A stretch of 64,000 nucleotides of DNA from Rhynchopus euleeides (lineage: Eukaryota > Euglenozoa > Diplonemea > Diplonemida > Diplonemidae), in contig OY723293.1 of NCBI GenBank assembly GCA_963210315.1, forward strand, positions 248,001 to 312,000, in the 5' to 3' direction. The position numbers and the translations under genes are program-made. Positions 48,537-59,400 of the stretch are shown here, piece by piece. Below the pieces are notes generated by a model that saw only the letters and a list, made by a program, of their open reading frames with translations, made no database searches and was not told where the DNA came from. The number at the start of each line of letters is the position of its first letter. The first letter of the stretch is position 1.

Positions 48537-48793
48537 TTATTCTCATGGTCAACTCCAGCTTTGTGTCTCAGATCGAGCGATCCTCAACACCTTTTACACA
48601 ATACTGTTCTGACATCTTCGATACACACCAACACCTTTCTTTGATACATATCCTTAGCATCACAACACCTGAGACCTCGACTGCGATGGGATATATCGAG
48701 CAGCCAGGCGGTTCTAGTTTGTCGCTAGTTACCCGCCTGACTCGATCGACATTGAGGACATGCAGGTGGCCCATTGAGAAGACTTGTCATCCC
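48537..48793 (+). repeat. 257-bp direct repeat, copy 2
   Basis: Appears identical to 47731-47987. Preceded by the 156-bp unit; the downstream flank differs from copy 1 (TTCGCTG versus GGGGGAG). Confidence 0.95.
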
Positions 48794-49346
48794 TTCGCTG
48801 TTCTCTATGGGCGACCTGTCCCCATCGCAGTCTCGCTCATAGGAGAGCCAACCATCGACGCTCTCGACGCTAAGCGACAGATGCTGGGCGCAGCCTCCGT
48901 GTTTTGGCTCCGTACGATCAGGGTCAGATGATGTCGGTTATTCGATAGAGCACGCAGGCGCCCGGTATCCGTCCCGCGTGCTGTCCGGCCGGTGAGCGTC
49001 GAGAATACACAGCGGGATCACCGTGCAGGCCTTGCACAGTCGCCTTCGCCGCAGATAAGCCACGATGTCACGCTGCCGCTGGTCGAGACTGACGGAGTCG
49101 GTGTCCTGTCCGCGATTGGCAAGAAGGATCATAGGCGGTGTTGTTTCTTCCCTGCTGTCGTTGGGGAGCCTACACTCGTGGGCGAAGATTGCCTGGTCGC
49201 GGACACGTCCGTCCGGAGCTGGGTATAAACACATTGGGGGGGTCTTCGCTGCGGGGCGATCGTCAGTGCATTTTGGTGTATTTCCAGTTGAATTGGCTGA
49301 TGAAGGTTGACGAAGGATAACGACCAGCAGTGACCCCCTGATGGCA
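48794..49346. other. Possible decayed coding sequence, unassigned
   Basis: Minus frame 49408-48938 contains a coding-like stretch (LANRGQDTDSVSLDQRQRDI, then VAYLRRRRLCKACTVIPLC), but the flanks are low-complexity and no family is recognised. It probably belongs to the same set of gene scraps as the next entries. Confidence 0.3.
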
Positions 49347-49628
49347 TCAACTCTTGAGAGGAGCTTCCTCGGCGCCTGCGCACGCCATGCCGCCCACCAC
49401 CCGTACAATGCCCTGCGCTGCTTTCACAGCAGCAGTCGGGTGCACGGCACACGGCCTCCACGTGTTGAACGATCCTAGCACCCGGTCGCCCACGAACCCG
49501 TCGACAAGCCCGCGGTACTGCTGTGCCTCATTCAAGGCTGTCGTAAGCACCGCATCGAACGACTGTGCAAAGTCTGTCGCGTTGCCCTCCGTCAGGACCA
49601 GCGACCCGCACATGGCACTTGCCGTCAC
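49347..49628 (-). pseudogene. Fragment resembling a class III nucleotidyl cyclase catalytic domain
   Basis: About 93 residues end in a TGA. The segment QYRGLVDGFVGDRVLGSFN, followed after a gap by HPTAAVKAAQGIV, resembles the cyclase core around the second metal-binding aspartate (GD in FVGDRVLGSF) and the following helix. A full catalytic domain is about 180 residues, so the first metal-binding strand and the C-terminal half are missing. I infer a broken gene piece or one exon of a disrupted gene; other explanations are possible. Confidence 0.35.
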
Positions 49629-50420
49629 TGACCGTCACAGAACTTGTAAGGTGACAGTCCCGCCTGTCACGTCCGGCGGGTAATCGGGCGTAGTACGTAG
49701 CTGTTGTGCCTCGCTGGACAGCACATCGTCAGCCTCAAGGCAATATCATCAGGTATCTCTAATCGACCTGCATGGCCTCCGCGTTTAAATGATCTCATTC
49801 AATCATACTGTCATCGACCGAGACCACGTGTGAAATACCAACCATCCGGTGTGCTGCTGCCAGGCTCGCTTCCGCCTGCCGAGGTGGGGTGGGAGGATAT
49901 CTGATGTAGTCAGGGTCCTGCGCTCTCGCATCCCCCGTTGCACCTCTACCGTATGCATCGCAAGGTAGCAGTGCACGACCCAATGATTATTCAACATGAG
50001 CCTGCGGGTGGGTCACTCGCTGGTACCCTGCACACGCATCGGATGGCCCGGGTGTCTCACGCTTGCCGGAGAGGTAGATAGTGGGGAGATGCTGGCGTGG
50101 TCGGGGGTGTCAGGTTGGTTCGAGTCGCTTCCTGCGACACAATTTGTCAGGGTGGTCGGGGCGGGGTCCGGCAGCCTCTGAAGTGTACACACGTGCCTCC
50201 AAGTGCCCCGAGTGGGCAATACGCGTCGTGATGTCGGTAGGAATTTTCATAGGACGGGAAAGTCGAAATCCGATCCATATGGGGAGGAGAACACCAGTGA
50301 TGGTTGTCTGGCGCCTGGCTGTCGACACCTTCATGATGCGTGTCTAAGTTCTCTCGACGTTGGCCTAGGTACGTCTATGCTGATTCCGTCTATGGCGACG
50401 TCGCATTCACATCCAAGCAC

Positions 50421-50945
50421 TCAAGAGTAGTGTAGGTGTTCACGCGTCGAGTGAAGAGGAGGGATCGCGACTTTCTGAATTCCGGCCCAAGCGTTCCGAG
50501 GCGGCGATCTGAATGCCGGCGAGTCAACGGCAGGAAGACCTGTGAGATACAGTGCGCCTCGGCGATAGAGATACATGGCCTCGCTCTTCGAGATGTCGCT
50601 GCACAGCGCGTGGAAGCTGATGGTCGGCAGTGCCACGTCCTCCCCGATCGTCGACTCCCACACCGCAAGGGGGCCGTGTGCAAGCAGCGTCTCCTCGCGA
50701 CCCAGGAACGTGAACCACCCTGCCTCCTCCACACGCCACAGGTAGCTCATCACCTGGAAGCGCTCGTGGGTCAGGCTGCGTGCACGCAGACCCTCCAGCA
50801 CCACGTTGCCGCACACACGCATGTCCTGCTCGAAGGGGGCAGAAGTGAACACAACCCCCTCGTTAGAGTCGATCTTCTTGAAGTTGATCTCGTGCAGGAA
50901 GAGCCTCATCAGCGACGTCGCCACAGGAATCCCCGTGTCCATCAC
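50421..50945 (-). pseudogene. Unidentified gene fragment
   Basis: Minus frame starting MDTGIPVATSLMRLFLHEIN, with coding-like composition through about residue 140 (FQVMSYLWRVEEAGWFTFLG, ALCSDISKSEAMYLYRRGAL), after which it becomes low-complexity. No family recognised. It lies between other scraps on the same strand and may be a truncated gene. Confidence 0.35.
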
Positions 50946-51465
50946 GGGGGTGTGGCATCATAGTGGTGGCAGTGGTTAATCTCTGCTGCTTGAGCTTCAT
51001 CGGGTGGGTGAGTTCGGGTTTGTGAATGAGCTTGTTTGGCGCTACAGACGCGGCTACGTGCACCGTGTGAGGGCCGCGGGTGGGCATGCCGGATAAATCT
51101 GTGTTTGTCCAGGGCACTACTTCACACTCCCGCTCGTAGAAGTGGTTTTGAAGTCGAGGAGGCGGTCCCCGTCCGTACTGCGTGTCGTCGACGGGGATTT
51201 ATGTGAGTCGGGGTCACGCCGATCTGCGCGGTGGGCCTGGTCATCGAGGTGCTGGATACTGCGGAGGCCCCGTAAGGATGTGGGAGGCCTCTACCCGGAT
51301 GTCAAGGAACGCCCGATGGCGTCGTGACTTTGCGGTTGCTGCAAGGGGTTGGAGTCGCTCCTGGAACACGTTCTCTGGTGACCCTTGGTGAAGTTGCCTT
51401 GTTGCGGTTGCCGACGGGGAGTTCAGCGGGCCCAGCTCCTTTTCTACTTGTCGTCAGCGGCGTGT

Positions 51466-51699
51466 TTACCTGCGGGTGTTGCCGAACACCAGCTGTGCCT
51501 TCGGTGGTAGTAATCCTCCGATGAACCCCTCTGCAACAGCCATTCTCATGCCGGAAAGTATCGAGAGGTAGACTTCGAGGCTGGGTCCGTACGCGATAGG
51601 GAGTAACCTGGGCAGCGATGGTATCCACAGCTCGGTGAGGTAGTAGGCCCCAGCGACGGCTCCCTTGGCGTCATGGACATGTAGATGTGGGTTCCGCAT
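51466..51699 (-). pseudogene. Unidentified short gene fragment
   Basis: Minus frame of 77 residues (AGAYYLTELWIPSLPRLLPI, then YLSILSGMRMAVAEGFIGGL) with composition unlike the surrounding non-coding DNA. No start, splice partner or family recognised. Confidence 0.25.
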
Positions 51700-52899
51700 T
51701 AGGCGTCAAGGCACGTCAGGGTCCCTTCCCGCTGTCGCACCGCCTAACCAGACCTACCAGTCCGGTGGCGACAGCGCGGGGTTCGGGCGGCCCCTCAATG
51801 CGAGCTTTTGGTTGCAGTGCGACAGCAGAGGCGGGTCTACTCCAAGCGCTACCCAATGAGGCGACATCATGTCTCAGATACACCTTCCCCTCGTGTACAG
51901 GACACGGTTCTTACCGCAGTGGCGGGTCTCCGCACTGTTGTCGCACAGCCCTTCGACATCGCAATCCTTTCCCTTCGCTCCGGTCAGCTCTCTTTCAGCA
52001 AATCGCTTCCTCCGCCATGCCCGGTTGATCCGCCCGTAGGAAGAGCTAAAGGGCTCGATTGGGTCCCGGGTTGGTTGCCAATCACTTCCCGTCGGTCTCC
52101 GAGATTCCGTCTCTCGAATTAGCGTCCGCGTAGGCTAACTGGGATCGACGCCTTCCCGCAGCACGACGTCCTGTCACAGTTCCATTACCACCCCAGCTTC
52201 CAGTCGCATTGGGGGATCCCGTCACTGGATCGCCGTACCCAACCTGGTTATAGAGCTCGGCCGCCCCGGCTCATCGCAGTGGTGTCCCATGCACGCCACC
52301 GCCCCACTTGAGCGGCGGTTCTATAGATCCGTCTCCGTTGCTCGAACCTATGACCGGGGTGGTGGCATGCCCGCTGTCCCGGCACCGTGTGCCGTATACT
52401 ACCGCCCCAATGGGCTGCCTCATGTGCGCATCTTGCATGCGTTGCTCCAGGGTGGGGCCATCGTCCCGTCTCCCATGCCACCACGCATTCCAACTTGGAG
52501 CGGGCCGAGTCACGCGTCTCTGCCACGCCCGGGGCGGACCCGGTCGACCTACACTCACCTTCCGATGACACCGGCTGCTGGTTCTGGGGGGGCCCAGTCA
52601 GACGACACCCCGTTCGATGTCCGTCCACCGACACTTGTTACCGGGGGGGTAAAAGTGCGAGTGCACTCTCGCTTCCCTCCACCATTTTGGTCTTGGTCCG
52701 AGGCATGGCACTGTTCCGGTGATGATGCATGCCGATCTATTCGTAGTGCCAGGCAGTTCGCCTCCCTGCGTACAAAACCGTCGGGCCGGCATTCAGATAT
52801 CGCATGTGGGGTGACCCTGCACGTCTCGGGTCGGCCCCCGGACTGGGACCTGTCGTCCCGCACCTCCACGCACGTGCGCTCCCCGGGTTTGTACGTAAA
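51700..52899. other. No supported gene; leads into the minisatellite
   Basis: Moderately GC-rich unique-looking sequence. Long plus-strand frames exist but are Arg/Ser/Pro/Cys-rich and continue into the satellite. No rRNA or tRNA recognised. Confidence 0.45.
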
Positions 52900-54980
52900 C
52901 GTCCTCGGGTTGGAACCCGGTCGATGCATCACATGTGCGACACCGTACGTCTTCGTCGGAGCCCGATCATTTCGCACTCTCCGTGCGTGCACGTGCCATC
53001 GGGGCCAGGACCCGGTTATACCGTACTCATATCGTACTCCCCGCGTGCGCGTGTGCCGTCAGGGCTGGAACCTGGTCGTTGCACTGACGCCGCGTGCCTC
53101 CGGGTTCGAGGTTGGATCATATCTCATCCCTTGCGTACTTGTGCGTACTCTACGCTGTACCTCCGGGCTGTCGCTACAACGACCAACGACAAACGTGGTT
53201 AGTCGCACAACCGTTTTGAATACCTCCCTTGTCCCGCGGTTACCCTGCGTCTCGGTGCGGGAACCCGGTCGTAATATACTCACCACGTACGCGTGTGCCC
53301 TCGGGGCTAGTACCCGGTCGTTGCACCGACGTCGTACGCCTTCGGGGCTGGAGCCCGGTCACGTCGCACTCACCGACCCGGTCGGTACACTTACGTCGTA
53401 CGTCCTCGCGACCGGAACCCGGTCGCGGCGCTCTCATCGCGTATGCGTGTGCTAGTACCCGGTCGTTGCACCGACGCCGTACGCCTTCGGGGCTGGAACC
53501 CGGTCGTTGCACTTACGTCGTACGACCTCGCGACCGAGACTTGATCGCGGCGCATTCATCGCGTACAGCGTGTGCCCTCGGGGATGGTACCCGGCCGTTG
53601 CACTGACACCGTACGCCGTCGGGGTTGGAATCCGGTCGTATCGCGCTCACCGCACAGGCGTGTGCCCTCGGGTTGGAACCCGGTCGTTGCACCGATGTCG
53701 TACGCCTTCGGGGCTGGAGCCCGGTCACGTCGCACTCACCGCTGACGCGCGTGTCCTCGGGGCAGGGACCCAGTCGGTACACTTACGTCGTACGTCCTCG
53801 CGACTGGAACCCGGTCGCGGCGCACTCATCGCGTATGCGTGTGTCCTCGGGGATGGCACCCGGTCGTTGCACTTACGTCGTATGACCTCGCGACCTAGAC
53901 TTGATCGCGGCGCACTCATCGCGTACAGCGTGTGCCCTCGGGGATGGTACCCGGTCGTTGCACAGACACCGTACGCCGTCGGGGTTGGAACCCGGTCGTT
54001 GCACCGACGTCGTACGCCTTCGGGGCTGGAGCCTGGTCACGTCGCACTCACCGCTGACGCGCGCGTCCTCGGGGCAGGGACCCGGTCGGTACACTTACGT
54101 CGTACGTCCTCGCGACCGGAACCCGGTCGCGGCGCTCTCATCGCGTATGCGTGTGCCCTCGGGGATGGTACCCGGCCGTTGCACCGACGCCGTACGCCTT
54201 CGGGGCTGGAACCCGGTCGTCGCACTTATGTCGTACGACCTCGCGACCGAGACTTGATCGCGGCGCATTCATCGCGTACAGCGTGTGCCCTCGGGGATGG
54301 TACCCGGTCGCTGCACTGACACCGTACGCCGTCGGGGTTGGAACCCGGTCGTATCGCGCTCACCGCACAGGCGTGTGCCCTCGGGTTGGAACCCGGTCGT
54401 TGCACCTGCGCCGTATGCCTTCGGGGCGGAACCCGGCCGTGTCGCGGTCACCGTGTACGCGCGTGCCCTCGGGGTTGGCGCCCGGATGTTGCACCGACGC
54501 CGTACCTTCGGGGCTGGAACCCGGCTATGCCGCGGCCCAGCTCCTGGGCCGCGGGGGAGGGGACGGGGGGGAAGGGGCGGGAGGGGGAGGGGGGGGCAGG
54601 GGGTGCATTTTGTTGCCCGGCCAAGCCTCCCTTGTCCGTAGGGGTGACCGGCCGGGCCATTGTTCAACAGTCAAGATAAATGTCTTCCGACACCAGGCAC
54701 CCGTTCCGGAAGTAGTACCAGACGCCCTGCTGGCCCCGCGGTTGCCCTGCATACCGTAGTTGGGAACCCCAAACCCGGGTACTGGACGCTACATGCTCTC
54801 CGCGCACGCGTGTGCCCTCGGGGCTGGAACCCGGTCATTGCACCTACGCCGTACGCCTTCGGGGCTGGGACCCGGCCGTGTCGCACTCACCACGCGCGCG
54901 TGTGCCATCGGGTTAGAACCCGGTCGTTGCACCGACGTCGCGTGTCTTCGGGGCTGAGACCCGGTCATGTCGCGGCCCAG
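52900..54980. repeat. Minisatellite array with ~44-bp monomers and ~355-bp higher-order units
   Basis: Monomers run roughly TGCCCTCGGGGCTGGAACCC, then GGTCGTTGCACCGACGTCGTACG, and vary from about 41 to 48 bp. Sets of about eight variants repeat as a unit: the marker TTGATCGCGG recurs at 53541, 53901 and 54254. The array is densest at 53240-54530. Single monomers continue at 54810-54970, after a palindromic module (GCGGCCCAGCTCCTGGGCC) seen at about 54530 and 54973. All frames stay largely open because stop codons are rare in the unit; I do not consider it coding. Confidence 0.9.
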
Positions 54981-55360
54981 CTCCTGGGCCACGGGGTGGG
55001 ACGGGGGGGAAGGGGCGGGATGGGGGGATCCTCTCGGTCGGTCGGTGGTCCGGGCCTCTCTGGGCACCCGAGCACGCACCATCCGTCGTCGTGGATACAG
55101 CCAGCGAGACAGGCCTGGCCTCTACGCTACTGCTCACGTGGCGCGAGTCCGTTCCGACGCGATGACAGACAGGCATTCGCGACCGTGGCCACCTCGGCTG
55201 TCGGGCCGAGGACATACCTGCAGGCGCACGTTGAACGAACGGGCTTGTGACATAGCTCGCGCACACAGGCAGGATGGGGTTGGGGGGAGAGGAGAGTGGG
55301 GGGGGAGTTAGTGGGTTCAGTATGACAGACACTAATTCAGTTAGCCCCCACCAACGTTCA
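54981..55360. other. No gene seen
   Basis: GC-rich transition between the minisatellite and the second 156-bp unit. It contains a GGGGGGA run after the palindromic module. Confidence 0.4.
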
Positions 55361-55517
55361 TGGAGAAAAAATATTTGGTTCTGTACCGAAGTACGTTGAT
55401 CGAACCAAATGCGGGTTCTCCAACCCGTTTGTGGAGGTTGACTAACCGATAATAAAAGTGCCTTCAATTCGGCTTTCCCTTTACATTATATGAGGGTGCC
55501 TCATTGAAAGCGTCCTT
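55361..55517 (+). repeat. ~156-bp repeat unit, copy 2
   Basis: Second copy of 48381-48536. It is followed by CTTTGAAAAGTGCGCGCTCA instead of the 257-bp repeat, so the unit is a module in its own right. Confidence 0.95.
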
Positions 55518-55659
55518 TCTTTGAAAAGTGCGCGCTCATGGAGAAAACCGTACTCCTTTCGCTTTATTATAGACACCCTGTCCAGAAACTGTGGGAGAAC
55601 AGTTCCGGACTACTCTTTGTTGAGCGCACACTTGCTGTCTCAAGCCGTGTTGAGACACT

Positions 55660-55765
55660 GTGAAGTGGCATGAAGGTGCTAATACAAAGCTTCAGTCGTA
55701 CGATTTCCTTCGTTACTTCGCGACCTCGCTACGCTTCGTCGCTCGTAACTAGTAAAAGAGATGTT
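55660..55765. repeat. Dispersed repeat shared with 45036-45152, copy 2
   Basis: Shares GTGGCATGAA, CGATTTCC, TTCGTTACTTCGCGAC and CGTCGCTCGTAA with copy 1. The minus-strand frame open in copy 1 is interrupted here. Confidence 0.65.
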
Positions 55766-56457
55766 GTTTGTGCGGCAACTGTCTGCAGCTGAATCAACAA
55801 GGGATTGTAGCGACACTGGAAGTTTGACACAGAATGAAGGATCCTGATGGGCTGAAAGAAGGGAACAACAAGAAGGGCACATCAAACACCCTCGCCAGAA
55901 ACAGCCGGATGCGAAGAAAAAGCGAGCAGCATGATTGGGGGGAGAGAGATATATACTATCGGTGCACCCCCACCCCCCCCCACCCCCTCCGCGCTGGATC
56001 GTGAAGAATTGTTCGTTGTGCAACAGACAAAAACCAAACGCAACTCCCCCGCAACCTGAGAGATGAGGGAGGTTGCCTTTTTTTTTTAAACTTGAACGAT
56101 TTGAACGATTTTTGGCCGTGCTCGTAGCATTCCCCGTTGAGGGGGTCGCTATTTCGTGTTCTCCTGGCCGCACGGAGGCATTGCCTTACGTCGCCTCTTC
56201 CTCTTTTCCTTTGGTGGTGTGTTGGTCTGGCACAGAGGGCGGGACCGTGCTGATATGCACAGTGACGACTCTCCCTTTTGTTTTGTGCCCGCCTCCACCG
56301 AGATTCGGCTGATGCCTCTCAGACTGGGGGCGGGCGGTCGCCGACGCTGACGCGCCTGGCGGCCTGTGGAAAGTGACGTGGGGCTGGGATGGGGGGGGGG
56401 GGGGGGGGTGCTGGGAGGTCGGGCCGAAGCCCTTGTTCTCTGATGATGTTATTTGGT

Positions 56458-59400
56458 TCACGCGTTCAGGTAGTCCTTCTCGCCGTGCTCCGTTACCCCT
56501 GCCTCGGCCAGGTAGCGCAGCGCCTCCTTGCAGTTGTGCAACAGCAGGTTGTGCACGTTTGTGGCTGTGAGGTGGTGTCGGGCCGACGCTGTCGCGGGGC
56601 AGCCGAAGAAGAGGTGCTTCAGTGAGACCCCAGGCGGGGGGTGGCCCGGCGCATGCTTCAGGCAGGGTTGGCAAGGTGGTTGTGCCGTGCCCGGGATGTC
56701 GTGGTCGTAGACCAGGCGGTGGTGGTCGGCCCGGAGTCGGCGGATGGTGGTTTCCCCTAAGCGGGTGAGTCCCTCCATGCGGAGGTCGGGGCGTTGCAGT
56801 CGCGTCTCCCCGATTCCCGAACGGTACGCGTACACGCTGTCCGTGCGGGGCACCGTTGCGTCGTTGTAGATGTGTCGGCGGAGGACGACACGAGCCGACG
56901 CGAGGCTAACCGGTTCCATCTGCGGCCGGAAGGCACCGATTTGCGCCTGTTTGTCAGCGAGTTCGTTCCCTGCTACCCCAACGTGTGACGGGATGTAGCG
57001 GAGGTGGGTGGTGACATCGTGGGTTTGGGCGAGCTCGTTCAACCACCTCCAGATGTCCCATTCGGTGGATCCTCTCGCTCGCTGCGGGCCGCTCAGCAGC
57101 GCGTTCAGTGCGCTCTGCGAGTCTGTGAGGATGGCGATCGTTTCGCCTGGGGATACCAGGGTGCATAGGTGAGCGAGGGATTCTCTGATGGCCACCAGCT
57201 CCGCCTGGTAGCTGATGCAGCGGAGTCCTGCCGGCCAGGCGAGCTTATTCCTGAGGCGGCCCTCCGGCATGCTGTACACCGCTGCTCCTGCGCCGCCCTG
57301 CTGTTGCCGCGATGTGGAGTTGGAGACTGACCCGTCGGTGTACACATGCCAGGCGCATGTCGGGAGGGCCTGGATGGTCTGCTCTGCCAGGTCCCGGAGG
57401 GTGTCTTTCGGGGTGGCGGCCTTTGGGGCGGTGAGCCCCGGCAGCGTCGCCAGGATGTGTACTCGTGGCAGCACCAGGTTCCATTCCCAGGGGGGGATGG
57501 GGTGTGCTGCATGCAGGGGGGCCAGCAGGGGGGTGCGCCCGTCGACCTTCGAGGATTTCACCAGACTCCGTGCCTGATGTAGCCAGCTGCCTCCCGTGTT
57601 CCCGGTGTTTAGTTGCGCCCGGTATCCTGGGGAGTGGGGCACGCGGCGGAAGCGTTCGTGGTCTGTGCACACCGCGACCTTGAAGTCGAGGTCGAGGTCT
57701 CGCAGGTGTGATTCCCAGAGGAGCTTTGCCGTGCTGGTGTTCTTCATACAGCCCGTGATGATCAGGGCTGCCATGCGGTGGACATCTCGCAGGCGTTTGA
57801 GGTTCTTCGTGGACAGGCCAGGGGTGTAGACGCTGGCGGCGTACATCAGGATGGGGTAGACATATGTCAGGTAGGCCTGGCGCAGCGTGTCTCCACTTGA
57901 GCCCCAGTCAGTGCCTGCCAACATACGCAGAATGCTCAGGCGTCGCATGCAGGTGGTCACGACGTGGTCGACGTGGTCTGTCATCGTGTGGCAGGCATCG
58001 ATGTAGACCCCGAGGTACTTCGCTGTCGATTCGTGCTGGAGGGGGGTGCCGTCTGGGAGCTCCATGCGTCTGTGCTCGCCCAACGCTGCGGGCGTCGTTC
58101 CCATCAGCGTGTAGCAGCACTTACTGGGGGAGAGCTGCAGCCCGTGGAGTGGGATTTCGGCGGCGAGTGTGGATATGACGCCCTGTGCGGTGCTTAGGGC
58201 TTCAGTGTAGTTGTCCCCGACGACGAGTACTGCGATGTCATCTGCGAACACCGCTGGGTGGATGTTAGGGGAGGCGGTGATGGCTCGAGATACATCGTCC
58301 ATCACGCAGTTGAAGAGCAGGGGCGAGAGCACTGTTCCCTGCGGGACCCCGTTGTTGAAGTCGTAGTAGTCGCTTCTTACCCCGTGCACCTGTGCGGCGG
58401 CTCGGCGGTTGCTGAGGTAGTTGTGTAGCCATCTGGTGAATTTCGGGGGGAAGCCCTTCCGTCTGACACTGTTGATGACTGCGTGCTTGCTGACCTTGTC
58501 GAAGGCTTTCTCGAGGTCGAAGTACAGGGTGACAGCTGCCTTTCCGGAGGAGAGGGCGTCCGTCGCTGTTTGGGTGATGTAGGCTAGTTGGTCGGTTGTC
58601 GATCTCAGCCGCTGGAACCCTGCCTGGTTCGCGCAGTGCCCCTCCACCTGTGGGTAGGCGTCGTCGAGCATGAGCTGCTCCATGCGCCTCTTCACCATTT
58701 TTTCTAGCACCTTGCACGCTGTGCTGGTGAGCGCGATTGGTCGGTACGAGGACGCTGCCGTTGCTGGCTTCCCCGGTTTCAGGATCGGGATGATGACTGC
58801 TCGTGTCCACGCGTCGGGGAGGATGCTGCTGTTCCACGACAGGTTGAGCACATGCAGGAGTCCCTGCCGTGCCTGGGGGCCCAGATGCATCAGCAGCTCG
58901 TTGTTGAGGTCGTCAGGCCCTGGGGATTTCCGCTCCTGCAGTTCGGATAGAGCCGCGTTCAGCTCCTCTTTGGAGAAGTCGTCTTCGGCAGCTGAGAGCT
59001 CGGGGGGTGTCTGGTCATTCGCATGCTGCGGGGTGTGTGCTGCTTGTGGCTGTTGGTCGCTTCCTTCGCTGATCTTGGCGTAGTGGCTGCAGAGGAGGTC
59101 CGCCTTAGCTTTGGGGTCGGTCACCGGGACCCCTCCGTCGACAAGTGGGAAGGCAGCCTGTTGGATTTTGCGGCCGTCGAGTTCTCGCACAAGCCGGAAG
59201 GTGGCGCCGAGGTCGCTGCTGGTGCTCGCGGCCTGGCACCTGGTTTCCCAGGTTGTGCGCTTTGCTTCGAGGACGGCGTTGGTGGCGTCGGTGGTCAGCT
59301 TGTCCAGCTTGTCGTAGTCGTCCTGGGACAGGTGTGCGGTCTGGGCGTGTCTGCGCGATTCCTCGTTCCGCGCCCGTATCGCACGTTTCACCTTGCTTGT

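Noticed and set aside
47731-48793. LTR retrotransposon with 257-bp LTRs
   Set aside because: The ~550-bp interval lacks primer-binding or coding features, and the repeats lack TG...CA ends, so LTR status is unsupported.
52289-53455. 388-aa plus-strand ORF in and near the minisatellite
   Set aside because: Openness follows from the stop-poor repeat unit. Several overlapping frames in the array are open at once, and the product is repetitive Arg/Ser/Gly-rich.
53240-54530. CRISPR-like or tRNA-array interpretation of the short repeats
   Set aside because: Monomers are contiguous variants without unique spacers, the DNA is eukaryotic, and no tRNA arms are recognisable.
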